Below are positions 17,708-29,143 of a DNA stretch of 64,000 nt, piece by piece; position 1 is the first letter of the stretch; every line of letters starts with the position of its first letter. The notes beneath the pieces were generated by a model. It had not been told where the DNA came from. It saw nothing but the letters and a program-made list of their open reading frames with translations, and made no database searches. This DNA comes from Nesterenkonia cremea (lineage in GTDB: Bacteria > Actinomycetota > Actinomycetes > Actinomycetales > Micrococcaceae). The position numbers were made by a program, and so were the translations under genes. The stretch covers positions 310,001 to 374,000 of the forward strand of contig NZ_BMIS01000002.1 in assembly GCF_014642675.1 (NCBI RefSeq), given 5' to 3'.

Positions 17708-18696
17708 CCGCTGACGGACCTACGGTGTTCCCGGAGTTCGACGAGAGCTTTCGCGCGGGATTCGCCAGCTTCGTCGGACGCCCCAATGCGGGCAAGTCCA
17801 CGCTGACCAACGCGCTGGTGGGGGAGAAGGTGGCCATCACGTCCTCCAAGCCGCAGACCACGCGTCACACCATCCGCGGCATCGTGAACCGCCCGGCCGA
17901 TGAGGAACGTACCGGCGCTCAGCTGGTCCTGGTGGACACCCCCGGGCTGCACCGTCCCCGGACGCTGCTGGGCCAGCGGCTCAACGACCTGGTCATCGAC
18001 ACGCTCTCCGAGGTGGACGTGGTGGGCTTCTGCCTGCCCGCCGACGAGAAGATCGGTCCCGGCGACCGGTTCATCGCCTCCCAGCTGACCAAGGTCCCGC
18101 ATAAGCGTGTGGTGGCCCTGGTGACCAAGACCGATAAGATCCCCCGCAGGCAGCTGGCCGAGCAGCTCATCGCCGTGGACCAGCTGGGCCGTGAGCATCT
18201 GGCCGGAGAGAAGAAGCAGGCCGAGGGCTTCGAGGCCATCATCCCGGTCTCTGCGGTCAACGGTGAACAGGTGGATACGGTGGCCGATGAGCTCGCCCGC
18301 ATGATGCCGCTCTCCCCGCCGCTCTACCCGGAGGGTGAGCTGACCGATGAGCCGGAGGCCGTCATGGTGGCCGAGCTGATCCGCGAGGCCGCACTGGAGG
18401 ACGTCCGGGACGAGCTGCCCCACTCCATCGCCGTGACCGTGGAGGAGCTCATGCCGCGTCAGGGGCGGGATGAGGACCGTCCGCTGATCGACGTCCACGC
18501 CACCATCCACGTGGAGCGGGACTCGCAGAAAGCCATCATCATCGGCCGTGGCGGCTCCCGCCTGAAGCAGATCGGCAGCCAGGCCCGCGAGGGCATCAAG
18601 CGCCTGCTGGGCACACCGGTGTACCTGGACCTGCACGTGAAGGTCACCAAGGAATGGCAGCGCGACGCCAAGAAGCTGGGACGCCTGGGATTCTGA
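17704..18696 (+). CDS. era: GTPase Era
   Basis: Essential GTPase that binds the 3' end of 16S rRNA during 30S assembly. G1 is GRPNAGKST, G2 region TTRHTIRG, G3 DTPGLH and G4 TKTD. The KH domain contains IIIGRGGSRLKQIG near residue 279 and ends VTKEWQRDAKKLGRLGF. At 330 residues it is slightly longer than E. coli Era owing to the N-terminus. ATG overlaps the upstream stop (ATGA). Confidence 0.95.
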   Translation: MTADGPTVFPEFDESFRAGFASFVGRPNAGKSTLTNALVGEKVAITSSKPQTTRHTIRGIVNRPADEERTGAQLVLVDTPGLHRPRTLLGQRLNDLVIDTLSEVDVVGFCLPADEKIGPGDRFIASQLTKVPHKRVVALVTKTDKIPRRQLAEQLIAVDQLGREHLAGEKKQAEGFEAIIPVSAVNGEQVDTVADELARMMPLSPPLYPEGELTDEPEAVMVAELIREAALEDVRDELPHSIAVTVEELMPRQGRDEDRPLIDVHATIHVERDSQKAIIIGRGGSRLKQIGSQAREGIKRLLGTPVYLDLHVKVTKEWQRDAKKLGRLGF

Positions 18697-18773
18697 TTCA
18701 GAACCGGCGGGAGCACTCGGCACCAGCGTCCACGGTATGGACGTTCCGGCGGTGACCTGCGGCTGCCGCGACC

Positions 18774-20741
<1,968 letters not shown>

Positions 20742-20762
20742 TCGCAGGCGCCGCCGGCGCAG

Positions 20763-20768
20763 TAGTCT
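20763..20768 (+). promoter_or_regulatory. Leaderless promoter -10 box of recO
   Basis: TAGTCT lies six bases before the ATG at 20775. GGAG in the gap is too close to the start to act as a ribosome-binding site. Confidence 0.5.
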
Positions 20769-20774
20769 GGAGCC

Positions 20775-21527
20775 ATGGTCGGCTCCACCTTCGCATCGCG
20801 CAGCTATCGCGACGTTGCGATCGTGCTGCGCACCCAGAACCTGGGGGAGGCCGACCGCATCCTCACCACGCTGACCGCCTCCCACGGGCTGGTCCGTGCT
20901 GTGGCCAAGGGGGTGCGCCGGACCTCCTCCAAGTTCGGCGCCACGCTGGAGCCGTTCATGGTGGCCGATGTCCAGTTCGTCCACGGACGCAGCCTGGACA
21001 TCGTCACCCAGGCCACCTCCAAGGGGACCTACGGTCCGGACATCGCCGCCGACTACGACAAGTACATGGCCGCCCACACCATGGCGGAGACGGCCGAGCG
21101 GGTCACCGAATCCGACGACGGCTCCACCTCAGGCCAGTTCACCCTGCTGCACGGGGCCTATTCGGCGCTGGCCCGCGGAGTCCATCCACCTGACCTGGTG
21201 CTGAACTCCTATCTGCTGCGGGCGCTCAGCACGGCGGGCTGGGCGATCACCTGGACCGCGTGTGTGTCCTGCGGCAGGCCCGGACCGCAGGACGGCTTCC
21301 ACCCGGCGGCCGGGGGACCGGTCTGCCCGGACTGCCGGCCGCCCGGCACCCGGAGCCTCACCCGCGGCACAGCGGATCTGCTCCAGGCTCTGCAGCACGG
21401 CCGGTGGGAGCAGACGCGCGAGGCCGACTCTCAAGACCGCCACGAGGCCACCTCCGTGGTGGGCAGCTATGTCCAGCACCACCTGGAGCGGCGGCTGAGA
21501 TCCATGTCCGGCGGAGCGTTCGGATGA
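20775..21527 (+). CDS. recO: DNA repair protein RecO
   Basis: Recombination mediator that loads RecA with RecR. The N-terminal OB fold has RDVAIVLRTQNLGEADRILTTLTASHGLVRAVAKGVRR. The zinc site in the C-terminal half is CVSCGRPGPQDGFHP followed by CPDC, near residues 162-189. The 250-residue length is normal. It lies between leuA and uppS, as in related actinobacteria. Confidence 0.93.
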   Translation: MVGSTFASRSYRDVAIVLRTQNLGEADRILTTLTASHGLVRAVAKGVRRTSSKFGATLEPFMVADVQFVHGRSLDIVTQATSKGTYGPDIAADYDKYMAAHTMAETAERVTESDDGSTSGQFTLLHGAYSALARGVHPPDLVLNSYLLRALSTAGWAITWTACVSCGRPGPQDGFHPAAGGPVCPDCRPPGTRSLTRGTADLLQALQHGRWEQTREADSQDRHEATSVVGSYVQHHLERRLRSMSGGAFG

Positions 21528-21547
21528 AGCTGACCTGCGGTATGCCT

Positions 21548-21553
21548 GATAAT
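21548..21553 (+). promoter_or_regulatory. Leaderless promoter -10 box of uppS
   Basis: GATAAT, five of six matches to TATAAT, ends seven bases before the ATG at 21561. The other in-frame ATG at 21552 lies inside the box, which argues for the later start. Confidence 0.5.
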
Positions 21554-21560
21554 GGTCACC

Positions 21561-22361
21561 ATGCCTTCTGAGTACTCGGAGCCCTGGCCGCACCACGCCG
21601 GAGCGCAGCCGCCGGCCATCCCGGAGAAGATCCTGCCGCGGCACGTGGCCATCGTCATGGACGGCAACGGCCGCTGGGCCAACCGGCGCGGCCTGCCCCG
21701 CACCGAGGGTCATAGGCGCGGAGAAGAGACCCTGATGGAGATCATGGCCGGTGCCATCGAGATGGGCATCGAATACGTCTCCGTCTACGCCTTCTCCACG
21801 GAGAACTGGAAGCGCTCACCGGATGAGGTGCGCTTCCTCATGGGCTTCTCCCGGGACATGATCCGGCAACGCCGTCAGACCCTGGACCGCTGGGGAGTGC
21901 GCATCCGCTGGAGCGGCCGCCGGCCCAAGCTCTGGCGCTCAGTGGCCAAGGAGCTGGAGCTCTCCGAGGCTGTCACCCGCGGCAACACCAGGGCCACGCT
22001 GAACATGTGCGTGAACTACGGGGGCCGCGCCGAGATCACCGACGCCGTCCGCGACATCGCGCAGAAGGCCAAGGACGGGAAACTGGACCCCAAGCGCATC
22101 CGGGAATCCACGCTGGCCGCCCATCTGGACGAGCCCGACATCCCGGATGTGGACCTGTTTATCCGCAGCGGGGGAGAGCAGCGCATCTCCAACTTCCTGC
22201 TCTGGCAGTCCGCCTATGCCGAGATGGTGTTCTTGGACCCGCTGTGGCCGGATATGGACCGCACCCACCTATGGGAGGCCGTAGAGACCTACGCCAGGCG
22301 CGACCGGCGCTACGGCGGAGCGGTGGACCAGGTGGCCGGCGGCGCTCAGTCCGGCGCGTAG
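21561..22361 (+). CDS. uppS: Isoprenyl transferase (polyprenyl diphosphate synthase, UppS family)
   Basis: Makes the cis-polyprenyl diphosphate carrier lipid for cell-wall synthesis. The catalytic motif [20 protein letters not shown] is near residue 30, followed by [17 protein letters not shown], and the C-terminal [24 protein letters not shown]. The start is set at 21561 ([12 protein letters not shown]) by the leaderless -10 box. The recO-uppS pairing matches the gene for the long-chain synthase of mycobacteria. The last 16 bases overlap the convergent hydrolase gene. Confidence 0.94.
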   Translation: MPSEYSEPWPHHAGAQPPAIPEKILPRHVAIVMDGNGRWANRRGLPRTEGHRRGEETLMEIMAGAIEMGIEYVSVYAFSTENWKRSPDEVRFLMGFSRDMIRQRRQTLDRWGVRIRWSGRRPKLWRSVAKELELSEAVTRGNTRATLNMCVNYGGRAEITDAVRDIAQKAKDGKLDPKRIRESTLAAHLDEPDIPDVDLFIRSGGEQRISNFLLWQSAYAEMVFLDPLWPDMDRTHLWEAVETYARRDRRYGGAVDQVAGGAQSGA

Positions 22362-23371
22362 GCCCGCAGCCAGCGCGAGACCTCTTCGAAGGCCTCCTGC
22401 CGCACGGTGGCCTCGGAGGCGAAGACATCATGGAGGGCCCGGCGCAGCCGCACCACGGTGACCCGGCGGCCCAGCTTCATCGCCCGCCGGGCCAAGAGGT
22501 CCACGTCCAGCACCGAGTCATGCTCCAACAGCTCTTCGGTCCAGTGGCGCTGGTACTTCGTGGCCGCTGAGAGCAGGACCAGCACCGGCATCTGCAGATG
22601 CAGCCCGTCATGGATCGCGCGATGTCCGGCCAGCACAGCCTTGAGCCAGCCGGAGGTCATCGGGAAGGAGTTCCGCGGCCGCCAGCGCGGATGCAGCGAC
22701 CATTCCCCATGGGCCTGGTCGGAGAGCGACTGCCAATAGTTGTCCATCACCGGAAGCTTCATAGCCCGTTTGGGACTCAGGTGGCTCAGCGGCGTCAGCA
22801 GGCCCTCCAGCGCAGTGCGGGCCGCGGCATCTCCAGGGACCTCCAACCAGGGGCTGTTGAGCACCAGGACTCCTGCTCGGTCGGGATGACGCTCGGCCCA
22901 GAGCACGGCGATCAGCCCACCGGTGGAGTGGCCCTGGATGATGGGCCGCGGAGCCTCGGGGTGCTCCTCAGCGATGACCCCCAGAGCGGCCTCCAGGTCG
23001 GCGTCGTAATGGGTCAGGTCCTCCACATAGCCCGGGGTCTGGCCCTCGCGCAGGCTGCGCCCGTAGCGCCGCAGATCCAGGGCATAGAAGGGGTGGCCCT
23101 GCTCCGCCCAGAGCCGGGCCAGGGGCAGGTTGTAGAAGTAGTCGGACCAGCCGTGCAGCTGCAGCACCGGGGCCTTGGGCTGTGAGCCGCCCTCCGGCTC
23201 CTCGGGCTCGGGGTGATCCTCGAAGCGGACCAGCGTGGCGCAGAACGGCCCCTCCTCGTCCTCGCCCAGCGGCAGGGTCCTGCGCGAACAGCCGGGCAGC
23301 GGATCCGGAACCCACTCGCCGGCAGGGGAGTCCTCCAAGAGTGCTGTGTGATCGCTGGGCGGATGGGTCAT
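22346..23371 (-). CDS. Alpha/beta hydrolase (monoacylglycerol lipase/lysophospholipase-like)
   Basis: A 341-residue serine hydrolase of unknown substrate. [20 protein letters not shown] carries the HG oxyanion motif, [10 protein letters not shown] is the next strand, and the nucleophile elbow is [12 protein letters not shown] near residue 145. A C-terminal His in [12 protein letters not shown] completes a likely triad. There is no signal peptide, so it is cytoplasmic. It is divergent from pyrD with 60 bases between starts, and the two promoters overlap. Confidence 0.82.
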   Translation of the reverse strand: MTHPPSDHTALLEDSPAGEWVPDPLPGCSRRTLPLGEDEEGPFCATLVRFEDHPEPEEPEGGSQPKAPVLQLHGWSDYFYNLPLARLWAEQGHPFYALDLRRYGRSLREGQTPGYVEDLTHYDADLEAALGVIAEEHPEAPRPIIQGHSTGGLIAVLWAERHPDRAGVLVLNSPWLEVPGDAAARTALEGLLTPLSHLSPKRAMKLPVMDNYWQSLSDQAHGEWSLHPRWRPRNSFPMTSGWLKAVLAGHRAIHDGLHLQMPVLVLLSAATKYQRHWTEELLEHDSVLDVDLLARRAMKLGRRVTVVRLRRALHDVFASEATVRQEAFEEVSRWLRAYAPD

Positions 23372-23378
23372 GCTGACG

Positions 23379-23384
23379 AGTCTA
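23379..23384 (-). promoter_or_regulatory. Leaderless promoter -10 box of the alpha/beta hydrolase
   Basis: TAGACT on the minus strand lies seven bases before the ATG at 23371 with no ribosome-binding site between. Confidence 0.55.
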
Positions 23385-23418
23385 GGAGATGACGCGGCGG
23401 GCCCGGTGCCGCGCCGAC

Positions 23419-23424
23419 TAGGAT
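23419..23424 (+). promoter_or_regulatory. Leaderless promoter -10 box of pyrD
   Basis: TAGGAT lies seven bases before the ATG at 23432. An in-frame ATG at 23423 overlaps the box and is rejected as a start. The box is only 34 bases from the divergent hydrolase box, so the two -35 regions overlap. Confidence 0.55.
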
Positions 23425-23431
23425 GGATCCC

Positions 23432-24541
23432 ATGCCGAGCTCCCTCTCCTCACCGGTGCTCTACCGGGCCGTCTTCAGCACTGTCTTCAAACGTATGGAC
23501 CCGGAGGCCGCTCATCACGCGGTGGTCACCGGGCTGCAGATAGCCTCCGCCGCCGGGGCGGGCCGTCTGCTCGAGCGGAAGACCCGGCCGCAGGAGTCGC
23601 TGCGGACCGAGGTGCTGGGCCGCAGCTGGCCCTCACCCTTCGGGCTGGCCGCCGGCTTCGACAAGGGAGCCGTGGCGGTCCTGCCGCTGGGCGCACTGGG
23701 CTTCGGCCATGTCGAGATCGGCACGGTCACCGCACACGCACAGCCGGGCAACCCCAAGCCCCGGCTGTTCCGGCTGGTGGCCGATGAGGCGCTGATCAAC
23801 CGGATGGGCTTCAACAACGACGGCGCCGAGGCCGTCCGCGCACGGCTGGTGCGCATCCGGCGTCGGATCGAGCGGCTGCGCGACTCGGGCCGGCATGCCC
23901 CCGTCCTCGGGGTCAACATCGGCAAGACCAAGACCACACCTCTCGAGGAGGCCACGGAGGACTATCTGATGTCCACCCGCGCGCTGGCGCCGGTGGCTGA
24001 CTATCTGGTGGTCAACGTCTCCTCGCCGAACACTCCGGGGCTGCGGCAGCTCCAAGACATCGAGTCGCTGCGTCCGCTGCTGGCCGCGGTGCGAGCTCAG
24101 GCCGATGAGTCGGCCGAGCATTATGTGCCGCTGCTGGTGAAGATCGCCCCGGACTTGGCGGATGAGGACGTCGACGCCGTGGCGGACCTGGTGGCTGAGC
24201 TCGGGCTGGACGGCATCATCGCCACGAATACGACCATCTCCCGGAAGGGGCTGGTCACCTCGGCGGAGGCGGTGGAGTCCAAGGGTGCCGGCGGCCTGAG
24301 CGGGCCGGTGCTGGCAGATCGCTCCAAGGAGATCCTGGTGCGGCTGCGCGAGCGGCTTCCCGGCAGCGCTGCGATCATCTCCGTCGGGGGAGCGGTCAGC
24401 GCCCAGGACGTGGCCGAGCGGCTGGACCTGGGCGCTGACCTCGTGCAGGGCTATTCGGCCTTCATCTACCAGGGTCCGTTCTGGGCCCGGCGGATCAACG
24501 CCGGCCTGGCCAGGATCAGGAGGGGAACTCGCCGCGGCTGA
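23432..24541 (+). CDS. pyrD: Dihydroorotate dehydrogenase, quinone type (class 2)
   Basis: Oxidises dihydroorotate to orotate with quinone at the membrane, the fourth step of UMP synthesis. The class 2 N-terminal membrane-associating helix ([21 protein letters not shown]) is present. FMN and substrate motifs include [37 protein letters not shown] and the closing [12 protein letters not shown] and [10 protein letters not shown]. The 369-residue length is normal. It is separate from the pyr operon at 54.8-63.7 kb, which lacks pyrD. Its 3' end overlaps the convergent DUF3043 gene by 26 bases. Confidence 0.94.
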   Translation: MPSSLSSPVLYRAVFSTVFKRMDPEAAHHAVVTGLQIASAAGAGRLLERKTRPQESLRTEVLGRSWPSPFGLAAGFDKGAVAVLPLGALGFGHVEIGTVTAHAQPGNPKPRLFRLVADEALINRMGFNNDGAEAVRARLVRIRRRIERLRDSGRHAPVLGVNIGKTKTTPLEEATEDYLMSTRALAPVADYLVVNVSSPNTPGLRQLQDIESLRPLLAAVRAQADESAEHYVPLLVKIAPDLADEDVDAVADLVAELGLDGIIATNTTISRKGLVTSAEAVESKGAGGLSGPVLADRSKEILVRLRERLPGSAAIISVGGAVSAQDVAERLDLGADLVQGYSAFIYQGPFWARRINAGLARIRRGTRRG

Positions 24542-25115
24542 CCATCGGCTTGGGCAGGCGCAGGCGGCGGATCTGCAGCGACCGCATGGCGGCGTAGAAG
24601 CGCACGCCCTTCTCCACCTCGCCGAACTTCGCCTCGAGCTGCTTGCGGACCCGGCGTGCGACCCACCAGCATTCGACGATCACGGCCAGGACGAAGAGCC
24701 ACAGCACCTGGCTCATCACCAGGCGCGCCTCGTCGGTCAGCACAAAGGAGATGAACAGGAAGGCGAGCACGAGCAGCAGCATCCACTCACCGACGCCGAA
24801 CCGGGCATCCACCCAGTCACGGACGAAGCGGCGCTGTGGGCCGCGGTCGCGGGGAGGCAGGTACTTCTCGTCGCCGGTCTCCATGGCCACACGTTGCTTC
24901 TGCCGAAGCTGGCGCAGGTGTTCGCGCTGTGCCAGACGTGCTGCCTTGCGATCATCGGGCACCAGAGGGCGCTTGCGGGCAGCTTCGCGCTCACGCCGGG
25001 TGGGTGTGGGCTCGCCCTTGGGCTGCGGGGTCCGTTTGGTCTGCTGTTCGGCAGCCTCGTTCTGGGCCTCGGGCTCGGTGGTCTCGTCGGCAGTCTTCTT
25101 ATTACGTCCAAACAC
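24516..25115 (-). CDS. DUF3043 domain membrane protein
   Basis: A 199-residue protein of unknown function. The N-terminal half is charged and cytoplasmic ([18 protein letters not shown], then [20 protein letters not shown]). [21 protein letters not shown] is the family signature. Two membrane helices follow ([16 protein letters not shown] and [20 protein letters not shown]), then a basic tail. The GTG start at 25115 is fixed by a leaderless -10 box and by the conserved first residues. Confidence 0.85.
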   Translation of the reverse strand: MFGRNKKTADETTEPEAQNEAAEQQTKRTPQPKGEPTPTRREREAARKRPLVPDDRKAARLAQREHLRQLRQKQRVAMETGDEKYLPPRDRGPQRRFVRDWVDARFGVGEWMLLLVLAFLFISFVLTDEARLVMSQVLWLFVLAVIVECWWVARRVRKQLEAKFGEVEKGVRFYAAMRSLQIRRLRLPKPMVSRGEFPS

Positions 25116-25121
25116 CGGACC

Positions 25122-25127
25122 AGTGTA
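25122..25127 (-). promoter_or_regulatory. Leaderless promoter -10 box of the DUF3043 gene
   Basis: TACACT on the minus strand lies six bases before the GTG at 25115. Confidence 0.5.
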
Positions 25128-25277
25128 ACCGGCGTCGCAGGCCTTCACCGCCGCCGCACGGCCGGGTCCGAACAGGGTGGCACATCCGAGGGTGCTCAGC
25201 TGGGGAATGTTCTGTCGCGCCACTGGTGTTGATACCTTGGAACAGGAAGACCATCCATATGTGGAGAGGGGTTTGCG

Positions 25278-25688
25278 ATGTCTGCACCCGCACAGGAAAC
25301 AGCCGAGCAGGCGGCGGCACAGGCCGCCGAGATCGCCGGCAATGAGGTCGAAGGCTTCAAGGCTCATCAGGTGGAGCTCAGCGATGAGGCGGCTCAGAAG
25401 GTCGCGTCGCTGCTGGAGCAGGAGGGCCGGACCGACCTGCGGCTGCGCGTCGCTGTCCAGCCCGGCGGCTGCTCCGGTCTGATCTACCAGCTCTACTTCG
25501 ACGAGCGGATCCTCGATGGCGACGCCCTGCGTGAGTTCAACGGCGTCGAGGTCGTGGTGGACAAGATGAGCGTCCCGTACCTCGAGAGCGCGAAGATCGA
25601 CTTCGAGGACTCCATCTCGAAGCAGGGCTTCACCATCGACAACCCGAACGCAGGAGGCTCCTGCGCCTGCGGCGACTCCTTCCACTGA
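25278..25688 (+). CDS. erpA: Iron-sulfur cluster insertion protein (ErpA/A-type carrier)
   Basis: Carries Fe-S clusters to apo-proteins. The three conserved Cys are in QPGGCSGLIYQLYFD and GGSCACGDSFH at the C-terminus. The N-terminal 25 residues are an Ala/Gln/Glu-rich extension. The protein is 136 residues long. The start follows GGAGAGGGG. In mycobacteria the homologue also lies near the ctaC/qcr region, and both QcrA and other respiratory enzymes need Fe-S clusters. The 150-base divergent gap upstream shows no clear operator. Confidence 0.9.
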   Translation: MSAPAQETAEQAAAQAAEIAGNEVEGFKAHQVELSDEAAQKVASLLEQEGRTDLRLRVAVQPGGCSGLIYQLYFDERILDGDALREFNGVEVVVDKMSVPYLESAKIDFEDSISKQGFTIDNPNAGGSCACGDSFH

Positions 25689-25712
25689 GTCCTGAGGGCC
25701 TCGGACCGACCA

Positions 25713-25742
25713 CGCTTCGTGTCACAAATATGACACGGAGCG
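25713..25742 (+). promoter_or_regulatory. 12-bp hairpin/dyad after erpA
   Basis: CGCTTCGTGTCA (25713-25724) pairs with TGACACGGAGCG (25731-25742) around a CAAATA loop, with a single T-G wobble. There is no T-run. It could end erpA transcription or be a protein-binding site; the core TGTCA-N6-TGACA is a perfect DNA palindrome. Confidence 0.5.
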
Positions 25743-25775
25743 GCCGTTCTCCCTGAAGGGGACGCACCGGACGAG

Positions 25776-25822
25776 AACCCCGCCTCTGCACGAGTTCTAC
25801 GCCGTGTAGAAGCGGGGTTTTC
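25776..25822 (+). terminator. Intrinsic terminator in the erpA-ctaC gap
   Basis: AACCCCGC (25776-25783) pairs with GCGGGGTT (25812-25819), followed by TT. Inside, TTCTAC and GTAGAA form a second stem stacked on the right arm, leaving an 11-base bulge on the left. The 329-base gap (25689-26017) also holds the upstream dyad and a -10-like TAGTCT at 25914-25919 for ctaC. Confidence 0.65.
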
Positions 25823-26017
25823 GTGTATCTGTGCTGGTCGTAGGGCCTTGGGCGGCCATCGGAAACGGTGTTGTCGCGGAGTGTCCGGACTCCCGGCCTT
25901 CTACTTCACGTAGTAGTCTTGTCTCCGAACGTCCAAGGCCACCATCAGGTCCGATCTGTAGGTGGCCCCACAACGTGCTGATCGCATCGCACACCGAGGA
26001 AAGAGGAAGGGCCGTCT

Positions 26018-26899
26018 GTGAGTTCGCAGAATCGAACCGGCAGCCGCCGTCACCGCGTGGTCAAGGCGACCGCGCTGGCCGGCGCGGCCTCGCTGGTGCT
26101 CACCGCCTGCGTCGCTGAGATCCCAGATCCAGTCCGCCGCGGTTGGCTCCCCGGCGACACGAATACCACCAGCAACACGCCGCAGCTGACCGATCTCTGG
26201 GTCAACTCCTGGATCGCCGCGCTGATCGTCGGCGTGATCACATGGGGCCTGATGCTCTGGTGCATGATCGCCTACCGCCGCCGCAAGGGGGAGACCGGCT
26301 ACCCCCGCCAGCTGGCCTACAACGTGCCGCTGGAGATCATGTACACCCTGGTCCCGCTGGTGATGGTGGGTGTGCTCTTCTACTACACCGATCAGGTCCA
26401 GCGCGACATCGATGAGCCTCACGACGACCCGGACCTCGTGGTCAACGTGGTCGGCAAGCAGTGGGCGTGGGACTTCAACTACACCTACAACGGTGAGGAG
26501 CGGCACTACGCCGGCATTCAGGCTCACCTGACCGGCGAGGAGGGTGACCAGGAGCGCCTGCCCACCCTGTACCTCCCGGCCGGTGAGGAGGTCACCTTCG
26601 AGCTGACCTCCCGCGATGTGATCCACTCCTTCTGGATCCCGCAGTTCCTCCAGAAGCGTGACATGATCCCGGGCCGCACCACCGAGATCCACCTGATCCC
26701 CGAGGAAGAGGGCACCTTCGACGGCAAGTGCGCCGAGCTCTGCGGTGAGTACCACTCGGAGATGCTGTTCAACGTCGAGGTCGTCTCCCCTGAGGAGTTC
26801 GAGGCTCAGCTGGAGCAGATGGAAGAGGGTCATCTGGATGAGACCTATGACCGCAACCCGAACCTCAACGACGTGACTGCGACCGAAGGGGACGACTGA
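26018..26899 (+). CDS. ctaC: Cytochrome c oxidase subunit II
   Basis: Carries the CuA centre of the aa3 terminal oxidase. A signal peptide ends in the lipobox LVLTAC, so the mature protein should be a lipoprotein. Two membrane helices follow ([18 protein letters not shown] and [18 protein letters not shown]). The CuA ligands are in [12 protein letters not shown] near residue 240, with the upstream His in [12 protein letters not shown] start after GAGGAAGGG. ctaD follows after two bases. Confidence 0.96.
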   Translation: MSSQNRTGSRRHRVVKATALAGAASLVLTACVAEIPDPVRRGWLPGDTNTTSNTPQLTDLWVNSWIAALIVGVITWGLMLWCMIAYRRRKGETGYPRQLAYNVPLEIMYTLVPLVMVGVLFYYTDQVQRDIDEPHDDPDLVVNVVGKQWAWDFNYTYNGEERHYAGIQAHLTGEEGDQERLPTLYLPAGEEVTFELTSRDVIHSFWIPQFLQKRDMIPGRTTEIHLIPEEEGTFDGKCAELCGEYHSEMLFNVEVVSPEEFEAQLEQMEEGHLDETYDRNPNLNDVTATEGDD

Positions 26900-26901
26900 C
26901 C

Positions 26902-28629
26902 GTGGCCACGACACTCGGATACACCGCTGACGAAGGGGCCGTCGAGGCTCGCTCCGTCCCGCGCTCCAAAGGCGCGATCGTCGTCAACTGGCTGACGACC
27001 ACCGACCACAAGGTCATCGGGTACATGTACCTGATCACCTCCTTCCTGTTCTTCTGCATCGGCGGCGTCATGGCGCTGATCATCCGTGCTGAGCTCTTTG
27101 AGCCCGGCATGCAGTTCCTGCAGACCAAGGAACAGTACAACCAGCTCTTCACCATGCACGGCACGGTGATGCTGCTGATGTTCGCAACCCCGCTGTTCGC
27201 AGGCTTCGCCAATGTGATGATGCCCCTGCAGATCGGCTCGCCGGATGTGGCCTTCCCGCGTTTGAACGCGCTGGCCTTCTGGTTCTTCCTGTTCGGCTCC
27301 CTGGTGGCCCTCGCCGGTTTCCTGACCCCGCAGGGTGCAGCCTCCTTCGGCTGGTTCGCCTACGCGCCGCTCTCAGATACGACCTACTCACCAGGTGTGG
27401 GTGGTGACCTCTGGGTCTTCGGCCTGGCGCTGACCGGCTTCGGCACCATCATGGGTGGCGTCAACTTCATCACCACCATCATCTGCATGCGTGCTCCGGG
27501 GATGACCATGTGGCGTATGCCCATCTTCACCTGGAACACTCTGATCACCTCGATCCTGGTGCTGATGGCCTTCCCGCCGCTTGCAGCCGCACTCTTCGGC
27601 CTCGGCCTGGACCGTCGCTTCGGCGGCCACGTCTTCGACCCGGAGGCGGGCGGTGCCATCCTGTGGCAGCACCTCTTCTGGTTCTTCGGGCACCCTGAGG
27701 TCTACATCATCGCCCTGCCGTTCTTCGGCATCGTCTCGGAGATCTTCCCGGTCTTCAGTCGCAAGCCGATCTTCGGCTATAAGGGCCTGGTCTACGCGAC
27801 CATCGCGATCGCGGCCCTGTCGGTGACCGTGTGGGCGCACCACATGTACGTGACCGGCGCCGTGATGCTGCCGTTCTTCGCCCTGATGACCATGCTCATC
27901 GCCGTTCCCACCGGTGTGAAGTTCTTCAACTGGATCGGAACGTTGTGGCGAGGGTCGATCACCTTCGAGACTCCGATGCTCTGGAGCCTCGGCTTCCTGG
28001 TGACCTTCCTCTTCGGCGGTCTGACCGGCATCATCCTGGCCTCGCCGCCGCTGGACTTCCACCTCTCCGACAGCTACTTCGTGGTGGCACACTTCCACTA
28101 CGTGGTCTTCGGAACCGTTGTCTTCGCGATGTTCGCCGGCTTCTACTTCTGGTGGCCCAAGTGGACCGGAAAGATGCTCAACGAGCGTCTGGGCAAGATC
28201 AACTTCTGGATGCTGTTCATCGGCTTCCACGGCACCTTCATGATTCAGCACTGGCTGGGTGTCATGGGTATGCCGCGTCGTTACGCCGACTACCTGGTCG
28301 AGGACGGTTTCACCACGATGAACCAGTTCTCCACGGTGTTCTCGATGCTGCTGGGGGCCTCCCTGATCCCGTTCTTCTGGAATGTCTGGATCACCCACCG
28401 CAAGGGCAAGAAGGTCCTCGTGGATGACCCGTGGGGCTTCGGCGGCTCGCTCGAGTGGGCGACCTCCTGCCCGCCCCCGCGCCACAACTTCTACTCCCTG
28501 CCGCGGATCCGTTCCGAGCGGCCGGCGCTGGACCTGCACCACCCGGAGCTCTCCGAGCGGCACAGCCTGAACACTCCGGCCGGCAAGGTCTTCGGACCTG
28601 CTGACCAGAAGGACAAGGGTGGTATCTGA
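26902..28629 (+). CDS. ctaD: Cytochrome c oxidase subunit I
   Basis: Catalytic subunit with heme a, heme a3 and CuB that reduces O2 to water and pumps protons. About 12 membrane helices. [12 protein letters not shown] holds a heme a ligand. [16 protein letters not shown] contains the His-Tyr crosslink pair, AHHMYVTG the CuB His pair, and [11 protein letters not shown] the heme a3/a ligands. The 575-residue length is normal. The GTG start is two bases after ctaC. Confidence 0.97.
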   Translation: MATTLGYTADEGAVEARSVPRSKGAIVVNWLTTTDHKVIGYMYLITSFLFFCIGGVMALIIRAELFEPGMQFLQTKEQYNQLFTMHGTVMLLMFATPLFAGFANVMMPLQIGSPDVAFPRLNALAFWFFLFGSLVALAGFLTPQGAASFGWFAYAPLSDTTYSPGVGGDLWVFGLALTGFGTIMGGVNFITTIICMRAPGMTMWRMPIFTWNTLITSILVLMAFPPLAAALFGLGLDRRFGGHVFDPEAGGAILWQHLFWFFGHPEVYIIALPFFGIVSEIFPVFSRKPIFGYKGLVYATIAIAALSVTVWAHHMYVTGAVMLPFFALMTMLIAVPTGVKFFNWIGTLWRGSITFETPMLWSLGFLVTFLFGGLTGIILASPPLDFHLSDSYFVVAHFHYVVFGTVVFAMFAGFYFWWPKWTGKMLNERLGKINFWMLFIGFHGTFMIQHWLGVMGMPRRYADYLVEDGFTTMNQFSTVFSMLLGASLIPFFWNVWITHRKGKKVLVDDPWGFGGSLEWATSCPPPRHNFYSLPRIRSERPALDLHHPELSERHSLNTPAGKVFGPADQKDKGGI

Positions 28630-29063
28630 TGAAGACGAATATCGGACTCTTCCTGATGCTGGGCGTGTTCTGCCTGGTGGTGGCCGGAATCTACGCATTC
28701 CTCACCATGAACTGGTCCGCCGCAGGCTCCGGCGAGCAGACCGGTCTGGAGTGGGTGGGCTTCATCTGCCTGCTGCTGACCGCAGGACTGGGCTTCATGC
28801 TCTGGTTCTACCTGCGCCTGACCGCCAAGCACTCGGAGGTCATGGACAGTGACAACCCTGAGGGCGAGATCGAGGACATGAAGGGCAACTACGGCGACTT
28901 CGCTCCCTGGAGCTGGTGGCCGCTGGGCCTGGGCTTGTCGGCAGCCTTCGCCTTCTTCGGGATCGCCATCGACTGGTGGGTGTTCTTCATCGCCTGCATC
29001 CCGAGCCTGTTCTTCGTCACCGGCTGGGTGATGGAGTTCAACCGCAAGCGCTACGCTCACTGA
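28629..29063 (+). CDS. ctaF: Cytochrome c oxidase subunit IV (actinobacterial type)
   Basis: Small membrane subunit found in actinobacterial aa3 oxidases. The 144 residues contain four hydrophobic segments (FLMLGVFCLVVAGIYAFLT; WVGFICLLLTAGLGFMLWFY; WWPLGLGLSAAFAFFGIA; WWVFFIACIPSLFFVTGWVM). YGDFAPWSWWPLGLG is the family hallmark. Its ATG overlaps the ctaD stop as TGATG. A very strong hairpin follows it. Confidence 0.93.
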   Translation: MKTNIGLFLMLGVFCLVVAGIYAFLTMNWSAAGSGEQTGLEWVGFICLLLTAGLGFMLWFYLRLTAKHSEVMDSDNPEGEIEDMKGNYGDFAPWSWWPLGLGLSAAFAFFGIAIDWWVFFIACIPSLFFVTGWVMEFNRKRYAH

Positions 29064-29080
29064 GCTGACGCACCACTGTT

Positions 29081-29121
29081 CGAAGAGTCCGCCCCGGGCA
29101 CAGCCTGGGGCGGACTCTTCG
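29081..29121 (+). terminator. Terminator-like hairpin after ctaCDF
   Basis: A perfect 15-bp stem: CGAAGAGTCCGCCCC (29081-29095) with GGGGCGGACTCTTCG (29107-29121), with GGC/GCC pairing further inside the loop. No long T-run follows. It separates ctaF from the def promoter nine bases later. Confidence 0.8.
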
Positions 29122-29129
29122 TCTCTGAG

Positions 29130-29135
29130 TAGAAT
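29130..29135 (+). promoter_or_regulatory. Leaderless promoter -10 box of def
   Basis: TAGAAT lies eight bases before the ATG at 29144 with no ribosome-binding site between. Confidence 0.5.
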
Positions 29136-29143
29136 CGAGAACC

